From a bacterium (GTDB taxonomy: Bacteria > Spirochaetota > Spirochaetia > Treponematales > Rectinemataceae), in assembly GCA_021813065.1 (NCBI GenBank), contig JAKALZ010000145.1, positions 1-5,407 on the forward strand: DNA of 5,407 nt, written 5' to 3'. The translations under genes were made by a program, and so were the position numbers. Under the pieces are notes generated by a model that saw only the letters and a program-made list of their open reading frames with translations, ran no database searches and was not told the origin of the DNA. Below are positions 1-5,407 of the stretch, in pieces. Numbering within the stretch: position 1 is the first letter of the stretch; each line of letters opens with the position of its first letter.

Positions 1-38
1 TCGCGCTTCTGGCCATCGTGCTCGAGGGGATACTATGA
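1..38 (+). CDS. C-terminal end of an upstream membrane subunit (partial)
   Basis: Frame 3 reads ALLAIVLEGIL and then stops at TGA 36-38, overlapping the next start codon as ATGA (35-38). The short hydrophobic tail and the ATGA coupling fit the end of a membrane subunit of the same complex. In Hyf/Ehr-type operons the gene before hyfE is usually a NuoH/HyfC-like or antiporter-like (HyfD) subunit. Eleven residues cannot decide which, so the identity is inferred from context only. The start lies outside the window. Confidence 0.55.
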   Translation, partial: ALLAIVLEGIL

Positions 39-679
39 CATCGATACAGAATATGCTCTTGGTGGTCGTGCTGATCACCAACCTCGCCCTCGCCGCGAAC
101 AGCCGCTTAGGCACCTGCATTAATCTCGCGGCTATCCAGGGCATCGCCCTCGGCTCGCTGCCCCTGGTCATCGGCTTTCAGAGAGGCATGACCTTCGAGC
201 TCGTCGCGATCGCGATTGTCGGGCTTTCGCTGCGCGGTGTGCTCTTCCCCATCATTCTGCGGAGAAGCCTGAACAGGTCGGGCACAAGCCGGGAACTGCG
301 GCCGATTGTCGGTTACTTTTTTTCCGGGGCGATCATACTGATGCTCATCTTCGCTTCGCTGTGGATCAGCATCCGGATCGACTTTATTGGCTCCTCGCTG
401 CTCCTGCTCTCGACGGTGGCGCTCTCGACGATTTTTTCGGGAACGTTCTTCATCGTGGGCAGAAGACTCGCGATCATGCAGATCCTCGGCTACATCCTCC
501 TCGAAAACGGCATTTACTGCCTGGGGTTGGCTTTTGTGCGCGATATCCCGATGATCGTCGAACTGGGCGTCCTCTTCGACGCGATTGTGGCGGTATTCGT
601 GATGTCGGTGGCGACGAGCAAGATTCACGAAGAGTTCGAGCACTTCGATGTCCAGAAATTGGACTCTCTGAAGGGGTAA
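35..679 (+). CDS. hyfE: HyfE-like membrane subunit of a group 4 hydrogenase-related complex
   Basis: This is a 214-residue integral membrane protein, close to the usual length of hydrogenase-4 component E (about 216). Hydrophobic segments lie near residues 5-21, 28-48, 54-76, 92-113, 118-140, 146-167 and 174-193. They are followed by a polar, acidic C-terminal tail (HEEFEHFD). The family is related to NuoK-type subunits of the membrane arm. Acidic residues inside or beside membrane segments are visible in QILGYILLENGIY (E157) and VELGVLFDAIVAVFVM (E176, D182), the region typical of HyfE. The inferred role is to be part of the ion-translocating membrane module next to the HyfF-like subunit. 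The start is supported by GAGGGGA at 24-30 and by the ATGA overlap with the upstream gene. The next gene begins 3 bp after the stop. Family assignment is fairly sure; the detailed function is inferred. Confidence 0.87.
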   Translation: MTSIQNMLLVVVLITNLALAANSRLGTCINLAAIQGIALGSLPLVIGFQRGMTFELVAIAIVGLSLRGVLFPIILRRSLNRSGTSRELRPIVGYFFSGAIILMLIFASLWISIRIDFIGSSLLLLSTVALSTIFSGTFFIVGRRLAIMQILGYILLENGIYCLGLAFVRDIPMIVELGVLFDAIVAVFVMSVATSKIHEEFEHFDVQKLDSLKG

Positions 680-682
680 GCG

Positions 683-2206
683 ATGGACACACTTTTAATG
701 AGCAGTTTCATTCTCGTGCCCCTCGCGGGGGTCGCGCTCGCGCTGCTCTGTCGAACGACTCGAGGGGTGCTCGCGGTATTGATCGCGGTTTCGCTGATCG
801 ACGCGGTGATGAGCGTGGTTCTCGTCAGCGCGGCGGGAGGTGGCGGTTCGATCGAGGCGGCGGGCGAGCTGCTCCGCGCGGACGCCTTCTCGGCGTGGCA
901 TATCGTTATTCTTTCGCTTGTGGTTTTTCTGCCCTCGACGCTTTACGCCTTCGCGTACTTTGAAGGTGGCAAAGGTATCGATCTCGCGTACGCGAAGCGA
1001 TTCGGCGGCCTCTGGCTCGGCGCGTATGCCGCGATGAGTGCCGCGATGCTCACCGGCAATATCGGTGTCATGTGGGTGGCGCTCGAGGCTTCGACTCTCT
1101 TCACCGCGTTCCTCATCTACCGAAAGGGCAATCCGGCCTCGCTCGAGGCGATGTGGAAGTACATCATCATGTGCTCGGTGGGCGTCGCGCTCGCCTTTAT
1201 CGGCACGCTTCTGATGGCGGCGGCCGGGCAGCACGCCGGGCTCGTGGGGAGCGACAGCCTCTCGCTGTCCCATCTCTACGCGATTCGCGCCGCGCTCAAA
1301 CCAAACCTCGCGCTGACGGCCTTTGTGTTCATCCTGATAGGATACGGCACGAAAGCCGGTCTCGCCCCGATGCACAACTGGCTTCCCGACGCGCACAGCC
1401 AGGCGCCTGGCCCAGTGTCGGCAATGTTCTCTGGTTTCCTCTTGAACGCGGCGCTCTACTGCATTCTCCGTTTTCTGCCGCTGGTGGGGTCAGACCCCGG
1501 TGTCGGTGCGCTGGCGGGCGGCGTCCTCTCGAAGGCTCAGCTCCTCCTTCTCGCCATCGCGATGCTGTCGATTATCCTCTCAGCGATTTTCATCTTCTTT
1601 CAGCGGGATGCGAAGCGCATGCTCGCGTATTGCTCGGTGGAGCACATGGGCATCATTGCCTTCGCGTACGCGCTGGGACCGATTGGAGCGCTCGCGGGGC
1701 TTTTCCACACGCTGAACCACTCGCTCGCGAAGACGGCGGGATTCTTCAGCGCGGGCAGTCTGGGAAGAAAGCTCGGTACAAACCAGCTCCCGGAGTTCGC
1801 GGGCGCGTGGTCGAAACATAGGCTCTACGCGGGAGGTTTCGCGGTAAGTCTCGCGGCCCTTATCGGTATCGTGCCGTTTTCGATTTTCATGAGTGAGTTC
1901 ATGCTGGCCAGGGCGGCGGTCGACGCTCGGCAGTTTGTGCCTCTCGCGATATTTCTTGGCGCGACGAGTCTCGTGTTTTTGATGATGTCGAGGCACGCGA
2001 TCGTCACACTGTGGAGACGCGAAGGCTCCAGCTCAGCGGCACAGGGGGGTGTAGAGAAGCGCGCGGGAAACGGGCGGCCACGCGCGGTCGAAGCCTTCGT
2101 CATAATCTTGCCGCTCGCCGCCCTCGCGCTACTCGGCCTCTGGATGCCGCGCGCTGTCGGCGACCTTATGCGACACGCGGCCGAAGCGCTCTGGAGCCTC
2201 AAATGA
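683..2206 (+). CDS. hyfF: HyfF-like proton-translocating (antiporter-type) membrane subunit
   Basis: A 507-residue, very hydrophobic protein of the NuoL/M/N-MrpA/D family, close in length to E. coli HyfF (about 526) and with roughly 14 membrane segments. Residues linked to the proton pathway in this family are visible. The membrane Glu is E135 in MWVALEASTLFTAF, and the Lys of the broken helix is K224 in GYGTKAGLAPMHNW, followed by LPDAHSQAPGPVSAMFSG. Next come EHMGIIAFAYALG (E320) and the His/Lys stretch FHTLNHSLAKTAGFF (H342, H346, K350). A further acidic residue, E405, lies in FMSEFMLARA. A polar loop around 445-470 precedes the last helix. The protein presumably couples electron transfer in the peripheral arm to H+ or Na+ movement; the ion cannot be told from sequence. 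AAGGGG at 671-676 sits 6 nt before the ATG. Its TGA overlaps the next start as ATGA (2203-2206). HyfB- or HyfD-like paralogues are possible alternatives, but the position just after hyfE and before the large subunit favours HyfF. Confidence 0.9.
   Translation: MDTLLMSSFILVPLAGVALALLCRTTRGVLAVLIAVSLIDAVMSVVLVSAAGGGGSIEAAGELLRADAFSAWHIVILSLVVFLPSTLYAFAYFEGGKGIDLAYAKRFGGLWLGAYAAMSAAMLTGNIGVMWVALEASTLFTAFLIYRKGNPASLEAMWKYIIMCSVGVALAFIGTLLMAAAGQHAGLVGSDSLSLSHLYAIRAALKPNLALTAFVFILIGYGTKAGLAPMHNWLPDAHSQAPGPVSAMFSGFLLNAALYCILRFLPLVGSDPGVGALAGGVLSKAQLLLLAIAMLSIILSAIFIFFQRDAKRMLAYCSVEHMGIIAFAYALGPIGALAGLFHTLNHSLAKTAGFFSAGSLGRKLGTNQLPEFAGAWSKHRLYAGGFAVSLAALIGIVPFSIFMSEFMLARAAVDARQFVPLAIFLGATSLVFLMMSRHAIVTLWRREGSSSAAQGGVEKRAGNGRPRAVEAFVIILPLAALALLGLWMPRAVGDLMRHAAEALWSLK
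2193..2196 (+). promoter_or_regulatory. Ribosome binding site that fixes the large-subunit start
   Basis: GGAG lies 6 nt before the ATG at 2203. The reading frame is open further upstream, to an ATG at 2011, but that stretch encodes an Arg-rich, low-complexity sequence antiparallel in character to the membrane gene it overlaps. The GGAG and the ATGA overlap choose 2203. Initiation here is probably coupled to translation of the preceding gene. Confidence 0.7.
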
Positions 2207-3687
2207 AACTCTTCACACACGGAACGAGCGTCCTGCTCGATGATATACCCTTGCTCGCCTTCGAGCGGTTCGCGGAAGAAGCGCGCGGGGCGATCGCGGA
2301 GGGCGCTTCGGTGCTCAGCTTCTTTGCGCTTCAGGATGACATTGCACAGCTCTATCTGTTTCTTGGATTTCCAGAGCGGGGGACGATCGGCGGGCTCCGC
2401 GCCCAGGTCGATCGATCATACCCCTCGCTGACACCCGCGCTTCCTCAAGCGCAGCTCTTCGAGCGCGAGATTTTCGAAAATACCGGCATTGTCCCCGAAG
2501 GGCACCCATGGCTCAAGCCTGTCAGAGCTATCATGGATTACGATTTTTACGCGCTCGATGGCGGGCAGACGCACGAAGTCGCGGTCGGGCCGGTCCACGC
2601 GGGTGTTATCGAACCGGGCCATTTCCGTTTCCAGTGTTATGGCGAGGACGTCGAACACCTCGAAATCGCGCTCGGGTACCAACATAGAGGTGTCGAGCGC
2701 GCAATCCTCGCGTGGCCGGAAAAGAAGCGAATCCACCTCGTGGAGACGGCGGCGGGTGACACTACGGTGGGTCATGCCATCGCTTACAGCTCCGCGCTCG
2801 AAACGCTCTCAGAAATCGCGCCGGACGCGCGCGCGGAGATCATCCGGGGCATCGCGCTCGAACTCGAGCGCATGGCGAACCACATCGGCGACCTCGGCGC
2901 GCTCGCGGGCGATGTTGGGTATCTTCCCACAAAATCCTTCTGCGGACGACTGCGCGGCGACGTGCTTAACCTCAGCGCGGAACTCTGCGGCAACAGATTC
3001 GGGCGCGGAATTGTTCGCGTTGGAGGCGTAGGAATCGACCTGGACGCAAAACTTGCCGCCATGCTCGCGGAGCGTCTCACGAGTGTGCTGCGCGACACCG
3101 ACGAAGCGGTTGCCCTGCTCTGGGACAGCCCCTCGGTACTCGCGCGCTTCGAGCGCACCGGCGCGCTCACGCGCGAGACAGCACTCGAGCTCGGCTTGGT
3201 AGGCCCTAGTGCGCGCGCCTGCGGCATCGAGCGCGACGTGCGCGCAGATTATCCTTCCGGCGCCTATCGATTCTCGACCATCCCTGTGTCGGTAAGCAAC
3301 GAAGGCGATGTCTACGCGAGAGCCCTCGTCCGGATGCTCGAGTATCGGCGATCGGGAGAGACAGTGCTAGAGTGGCTCCATAATCTTCCAACCGCGGGCG
3401 CGGTGCATAGTCTCGGTGTTACGGAAGAGAACGGCGCGAGGATGGAAACCGGTGTGCCACGACTTCAGCCGAACTCTGTCGCGGTGTCGCTTGTCGAGGG
3501 CTGGCGCGGGCAAGTCTGTCACTGCGCCATCACCGATGCGCGCGGTGGACTCCGCCACTACAAGATCGTCGACCCCTCATTCCACAACTGGCCGGGGCTC
3601 GCATACGCGCTCCGAGGTCAGCAGATCTCCGATTTTCCGCTGTGCAACAAGAGTTTCAACCTCTCGTACTGCGGCTTTGACCTATAG
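2203..3687 (+). CDS. hyfG: HyfG/NuoCD-like large subunit lacking the NiFe-binding cysteines (Ehr-type)
   Basis: A 494-residue peripheral subunit. Residues 1 to about 105 are NuoC (30 kDa)-like, with YPSLTPALPQAQLFEREIFE and GIVPEGHPWLKPVR. Residues from about 125 are NuoD (49 kDa)/hydrogenase-large-like, with GPVHAGVIEPGHFRF, EHLEIALGYQHRGVE, ALELERMANHIGDLGAL and KIVDPSFHNWPGLAYALRG. In group 4 hydrogenases the motif before the conserved His and AY is RxCGxCxxxH. Here residues 184-191 read AGDTTVGH, so neither cysteine is present. The C-terminal DPCxxC is also absent; the protein ends FPLCNKSFNLSYCGFDL, and no peptide follows for a maturation protease to remove. A NiFe site is therefore very unlikely. 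By family knowledge this matches energy-converting hydrogenase-related (Ehr) subunits. The likely role is docking against the Fe-S small subunit and carrying out or relaying an unidentified redox step at the membrane. The next gene begins 11 bp downstream. The fold is well supported; the reaction is unknown. Confidence 0.88.
   Translation: MKLFTHGTSVLLDDIPLLAFERFAEEARGAIAEGASVLSFFALQDDIAQLYLFLGFPERGTIGGLRAQVDRSYPSLTPALPQAQLFEREIFENTGIVPEGHPWLKPVRAIMDYDFYALDGGQTHEVAVGPVHAGVIEPGHFRFQCYGEDVEHLEIALGYQHRGVERAILAWPEKKRIHLVETAAGDTTVGHAIAYSSALETLSEIAPDARAEIIRGIALELERMANHIGDLGALAGDVGYLPTKSFCGRLRGDVLNLSAELCGNRFGRGIVRVGGVGIDLDAKLAAMLAERLTSVLRDTDEAVALLWDSPSVLARFERTGALTRETALELGLVGPSARACGIERDVRADYPSGAYRFSTIPVSVSNEGDVYARALVRMLEYRRSGETVLEWLHNLPTAGAVHSLGVTEENGARMETGVPRLQPNSVAVSLVEGWRGQVCHCAITDARGGLRHYKIVDPSFHNWPGLAYALRGQQISDFPLCNKSFNLSYCGFDL
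2752..2763 (+). other. Degenerate L1 (CGxC) site of the large subunit
   Basis: These four codons encode A184-G185-D186-T187. By alignment to the following H191 and AY pair they occupy the position of CGIC in catalytic group 4 hydrogenases. Both metal-binding cysteines are replaced, while the flanking helix (HAIAYSSALE) is preserved. This points to a stable, inherited change rather than decay. Confidence 0.75.
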
Positions 3688-3698
3688 CGAGGTATTCG

Positions 3699-4643
3699 AT
3701 GCTGAAAGCGATACAATCGAGGCTTCATCAGGGATACAGAACGAACGCCTTTCCCGAGCGCGACCCGGCGCTTCCGGCACGGTACCGTGGACTTCCCGTG
3801 CTCGATGGCGCCCGGTGCGACGCCTGCGGCGACTGTGTCGAACGCTGTCCCACCGACGCGATCGCGGTGCGCGGACCTGGAATGCTGGATGGGGCATTCA
3901 CGCAAAATGCCGCGAGCAGCGAGGTACGCGCCCACATAGCGACTGAGCTTTCACTCGATCTTGGACGCTGCCTCTTCTGCGGCGAGTGCGAAACAGCATG
4001 TCCGAGTGGCGCGATCCACTTTTCAGGCAGCTTCCGCATGGGGGCGCGCGCGAAGGAAGGGCTTAGGCTACGTACGGAGCTTGCGCAAACCACGAGCGCC
4101 TTGTCGAACGCGCGGACTGCGGCTGACTCGGTGCGCGACGAAACCGCGGGCGCTAGGGCAGCTCTTCCTGAATCGCGGGTCGAGGGCCAACTCATCGAAG
4201 CGCTTGACGCGCGCATGCGCGCTGTCTTTGGCCGCGCCATGAAGATCCGCCAGGTGAGCGCGGGCGGCTGCAACGCCTGCGAAGCGGACATCAACGTTCT
4301 CGAGACAATCGGTTTCGATCTGAGCCGCTTCGGCATTGCGATAACCGCTTCGCCGCGCCACGCCGACGCCCTCCTTGTCACTGGACCTGTCAGCAAGAAC
4401 ATGGAACTCGCCCTTAAAAAGACCTACGACGCCATGCCCGAACCGAAAATCGTTATCGCGGTCGGCGCCTGCGCGATATCGGGCGGCATTTTTGCCGGTT
4501 CTCCCGATGTGTGCGGCGGCGCTGACACGGTAATTCCAGTTGATCTGTATCTGCCCGGCTGCCCTCCGCACCCTATGACGATACTGAATGGGATGTTGGC
4601 GCTGCTGGGGAGGGTATCGGGATATAAGAAAAATCTTACGTAA
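3699..4643 (+). CDS. Ferredoxin / NuoB-like small subunit fusion (HyfH-HyfI type)
   Basis: A 314-residue iron-sulfur protein. Residues about 36-108 form a 2x[4Fe-4S] ferredoxin domain with two complete motifs, CDACGDCVERCP (C40, C43, C46, C50) and CLFCGECETACP (C91, C94, C97, C101). A charged linker rich in Ala, Arg and Glu (about 115-180) follows. Residues about 181-306 are a NuoB/hydrogenase-small-subunit domain with GGCNACEADIN (C191, C194), GACAISGGIF (C258) and LPGCPPHP (C288), the four ligands of the proximal [4Fe-4S] cluster. In E. coli these functions are two proteins, HyfH/HycF and HyfI/HycG; here they are one chain. The inferred role is to carry electrons from an outside donor through the ferredoxin clusters to the proximal cluster facing the large subunit. 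GAGG at 3689-3692 sits 6 nt before the ATG. The last four codons and the stop lie in the left arm of the operon terminator. No single symbol fits the fusion. Confidence 0.9.
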   Translation: MLKAIQSRLHQGYRTNAFPERDPALPARYRGLPVLDGARCDACGDCVERCPTDAIAVRGPGMLDGAFTQNAASSEVRAHIATELSLDLGRCLFCGECETACPSGAIHFSGSFRMGARAKEGLRLRTELAQTTSALSNARTAADSVRDETAGARAALPESRVEGQLIEALDARMRAVFGRAMKIRQVSAGGCNACEADINVLETIGFDLSRFGIAITASPRHADALLVTGPVSKNMELALKKTYDAMPEPKIVIAVGACAISGGIFAGSPDVCGGADTVIPVDLYLPGCPPHPMTILNGMLALLGRVSGYKKNLT

Positions 4644-4672
4644 GAAAAAATCGTACGTAAGATTTTTATTTT
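4629..4672 (+). terminator. Operon terminator overlapping the last codons
   Basis: A perfect 14-bp inverted repeat (AAAAATCTTACGTA at 4629-4642; its complement at 4654-4667) encloses an 11-nt A-rich loop and is followed by TTTTTATTTT (4663-4672). The stem is AT-rich (4 G/C pairs), but it is long and perfect. It encodes the last four residues (KNLT) and the stop codon of the preceding gene. It fits an intrinsic terminator of the + strand operon. The mirrored A-tract means it might also work, less well, on the other strand. Confidence 0.75.
4634..4645. repeat. 12-bp palindrome nested in the terminator arm
   Basis: TCTTACGTAAGA is a perfect palindrome spanning the stop codon. Its half TACGTAAGA recurs as a direct repeat at 4654-4662, 17 bp from the first copy (4637-4645). 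This may be a by-product of the hairpin sequence or a binding site for a dimeric protein. Sequence alone does not separate these. Confidence 0.5.
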
Positions 4673-4676
4673 CGTG

Positions 4677-4711
4677 TATAAAAAGGGCCGCCCGATTTAC
4701 CGGGCGACCCT
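4677..4711 (-). terminator. Intrinsic terminator for the convergent vWA gene
   Basis: An 11-bp GC-rich stem (4684-4694 with 4701-4711, one C-A mismatch at 4688/4707) has a 6-nt loop. Read on the - strand, the stem runs AGGGTCGCCCG, loop, CGGGCGGCCCT and is followed at once by TTTTATAC. It lies 28 bp past the stop codon of the - strand gene. On the + strand the T-run (4718-4721) is displaced by six bases, so - strand use is favoured. Confidence 0.75.
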
Positions 4712-4739
4712 GGCTGATTTTAAACCATTGTTGAAATGA

Positions 4740-5407
4740 TTACTGTTTCAGCAACATAAGTGCTTTTTGCTCATTCAATCTCTTGAGCGCACGCGTATAG
4801 CTTACACTGCTTGGTGAGGTAAAGGTTGAGGTAGCTTGTCCACTTCCTTTTGAACTGTGAACAGCTATTCTCACAGTATGTAATTTCGAAGCGGTGAAAT
4901 CGTCAGTCATGAATAGAATTGTATAATCAGCTAGGCTGGTAATCTCACCACTAAGCGTATCGATGATGCCTGCAAAATCAGAGCCGCTCGAATAGAATGT
5001 TCCGCCTGTCGCTGTCGCGATACTTTCATAACTCACCGGTGTTTCATCAGCCGGACCAACGATAAATGTCGCTACTTCATCTGCTATTAATTTTGAGACT
5101 TCTCCTTCAGGCGTATTCGCTACTTGTTTTCCTTGGATGCTCAACACGTCTCCTGGAGAATCAGGAGTATGGTATCCAACGTCAGTGATCAAGATAAAGA
5201 CTTTTTTCGCACCGGATCGGTACGTGAATCCCATGTCATTCTGGAACGATCCCCAGGGATTCGAGGTTGCGGCTTCGGCTACGGAAGCGCGCGCATAATC
5301 GAGCGCGTCGATCTGGTTCTCCTCACCATCATCGCCACCAGATGCTGTTAGATAGCCAATCTCCGATTTGAACGTCGTAACATTCGAAGTTGGCGCGAGG
5401 CGCGCAT
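4740..5407 (-). CDS. von Willebrand factor A domain protein, C-terminal part (partial)
   Basis: The - strand frame is open from the window edge to TAA at 4740-4742, giving 221 visible residues; the true start lies beyond 5407. The Met codon at 5232-5234 is internal, since homologous-looking vWA sequence continues upstream of it. Visible vWA hallmarks are the GGDDGEENQIDALDYA segment (around residues 23-38 of the visible part) and KKVFILITDVGYHTPDSPGD. The latter carries the Asp (D75) of a strand-end TD motif that commonly completes the metal-dependent adhesion site. The DxSxS motif would be outside the window. After ATFIVGP, SIATATGGTFY and ADYTILFMTDD the fold ends. A beta-rich tail follows (HTVRIAVHSSKGSGQATSTF), then a basic end (ALKRLNEQKALMLLKQ). 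No membrane segment is seen in this part. vWA proteins often act in adhesion or protein assembly, but the specific role cannot be given. GC content is well below that of the operon, and there is no sign of a link to the complex. Confidence 0.82.
   Translation of the reverse strand, partial: ARLAPTSNVTTFKSEIGYLTASGGDDGEENQIDALDYARASVAEAATSNPWGSFQNDMGFTYRSGAKKVFILITDVGYHTPDSPGDVLSIQGKQVANTPEGEVSKLIADEVATFIVGPADETPVSYESIATATGGTFYSSGSDFAGIIDTLSGEITSLADYTILFMTDDFTASKLHTVRIAVHSSKGSGQATSTFTSPSSVSYTRALKRLNEQKALMLLKQ

Noticed and set aside
206..213. GCGATCGC palindrome (also at 2290-2297 and 3858-3865), resembling the HIP1 repeat of cyanobacteria.
   Set aside because: Three copies in a GC-rich window where GCG and ATC are favoured codons are explained by Ala-Ile-type codon pairs. 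The number is far too low for a HIP1-rich genome.
695..1396. A long open frame on the - strand opposite the HyfF-like gene, and similar long frames opposite or offset from the other operon genes.
   Set aside because: Their products are Arg/His/Glu-rich without recognisable domains. They arise from the GCG/CTC-rich codon pattern of the real genes.
2011..2202. A 64-residue N-terminal extension of the large subunit from an ATG at 2011.
   Set aside because: It overlaps the HyfF-like gene almost throughout, is Arg-rich and not family-like, and the start at 2203 has a good GGAG and an ATGA overlap.
4629..4667. The perfect inverted repeat as a terminal repeat of an insertion sequence.
   Set aside because: The arms are only 11 bp apart, no transposase is present, and the T-tail and position fit a terminator.
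4684..4721. The GC-rich hairpin as a second terminator of the + strand operon.
   Set aside because: The T-run on the + strand is separated from the stem by TGGCTGA, while on the - strand a T-run follows the stem directly. It may serve as a weak backup only.
5124..5351. A 75-codon + strand frame within the vWA region.
   Set aside because: It lies wholly opposite a convincing vWA coding frame, and its product shows no family resemblance.

Overview
The window is bacterial. It holds the promoter-distal part of an operon for a membrane-bound complex of the complex I / group 4 [NiFe] hydrogenase superfamily (Hyf/Hyc-like), followed by a convergent, unrelated gene. The operon is GC-rich (for example 43 of 60 bases at 2821-2880), and its codon use leans heavily on GCG and CTC. 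The host is probably an anaerobic or facultative bacterium. Nothing in the sequence fixes the phylum.

Layout, + strand: (1) 1-38, the last codons of an upstream subunit; (2) 35-679, a HyfE-like membrane subunit; (3) 683-2206, a HyfF-like antiporter-type ion-translocating subunit; (4) 2203-3687, a HyfG-like large subunit (NuoC-like plus NuoD-like); (5) 3699-4643, a ferredoxin domain fused to a NuoB/HyfI-like small subunit. Stops and starts overlap by 4 bp or are 3-11 bp apart, so the genes are almost certainly cotranscribed and translationally linked. A perfect 14-bp hairpin with a T-rich tail (4629-4672) closes the operon, and its left arm lies inside the last codons of the final gene. A second, GC-rich hairpin (4684-4711) is oriented to terminate the convergent gene. 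On the - strand, 4740 to the window end holds the C-terminal part of a von Willebrand factor A (vWA) domain protein with a clearly lower GC content.

How the parts fit: the small subunit keeps all twelve cysteines expected for two ferredoxin-type clusters and one proximal cluster. The antiporter-like subunit keeps the Glu/Lys/His residues of the proton pathway. The large subunit, however, lacks the two CxxC pairs that bind the NiFe centre in hydrogenases: AGDT stands where CGIC would be, and the protein ends in a different C-terminal motif with no cleavable tail. The most economical reading is an energy-converting hydrogenase-related (Ehr-type) complex. This is an ion-pumping electron-transfer machine that is probably not a hydrogenase and whose electron donor and acceptor are unknown. 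This is the most interesting content of the window. The class as such has been noted before, so it is under-characterised rather than wholly new.
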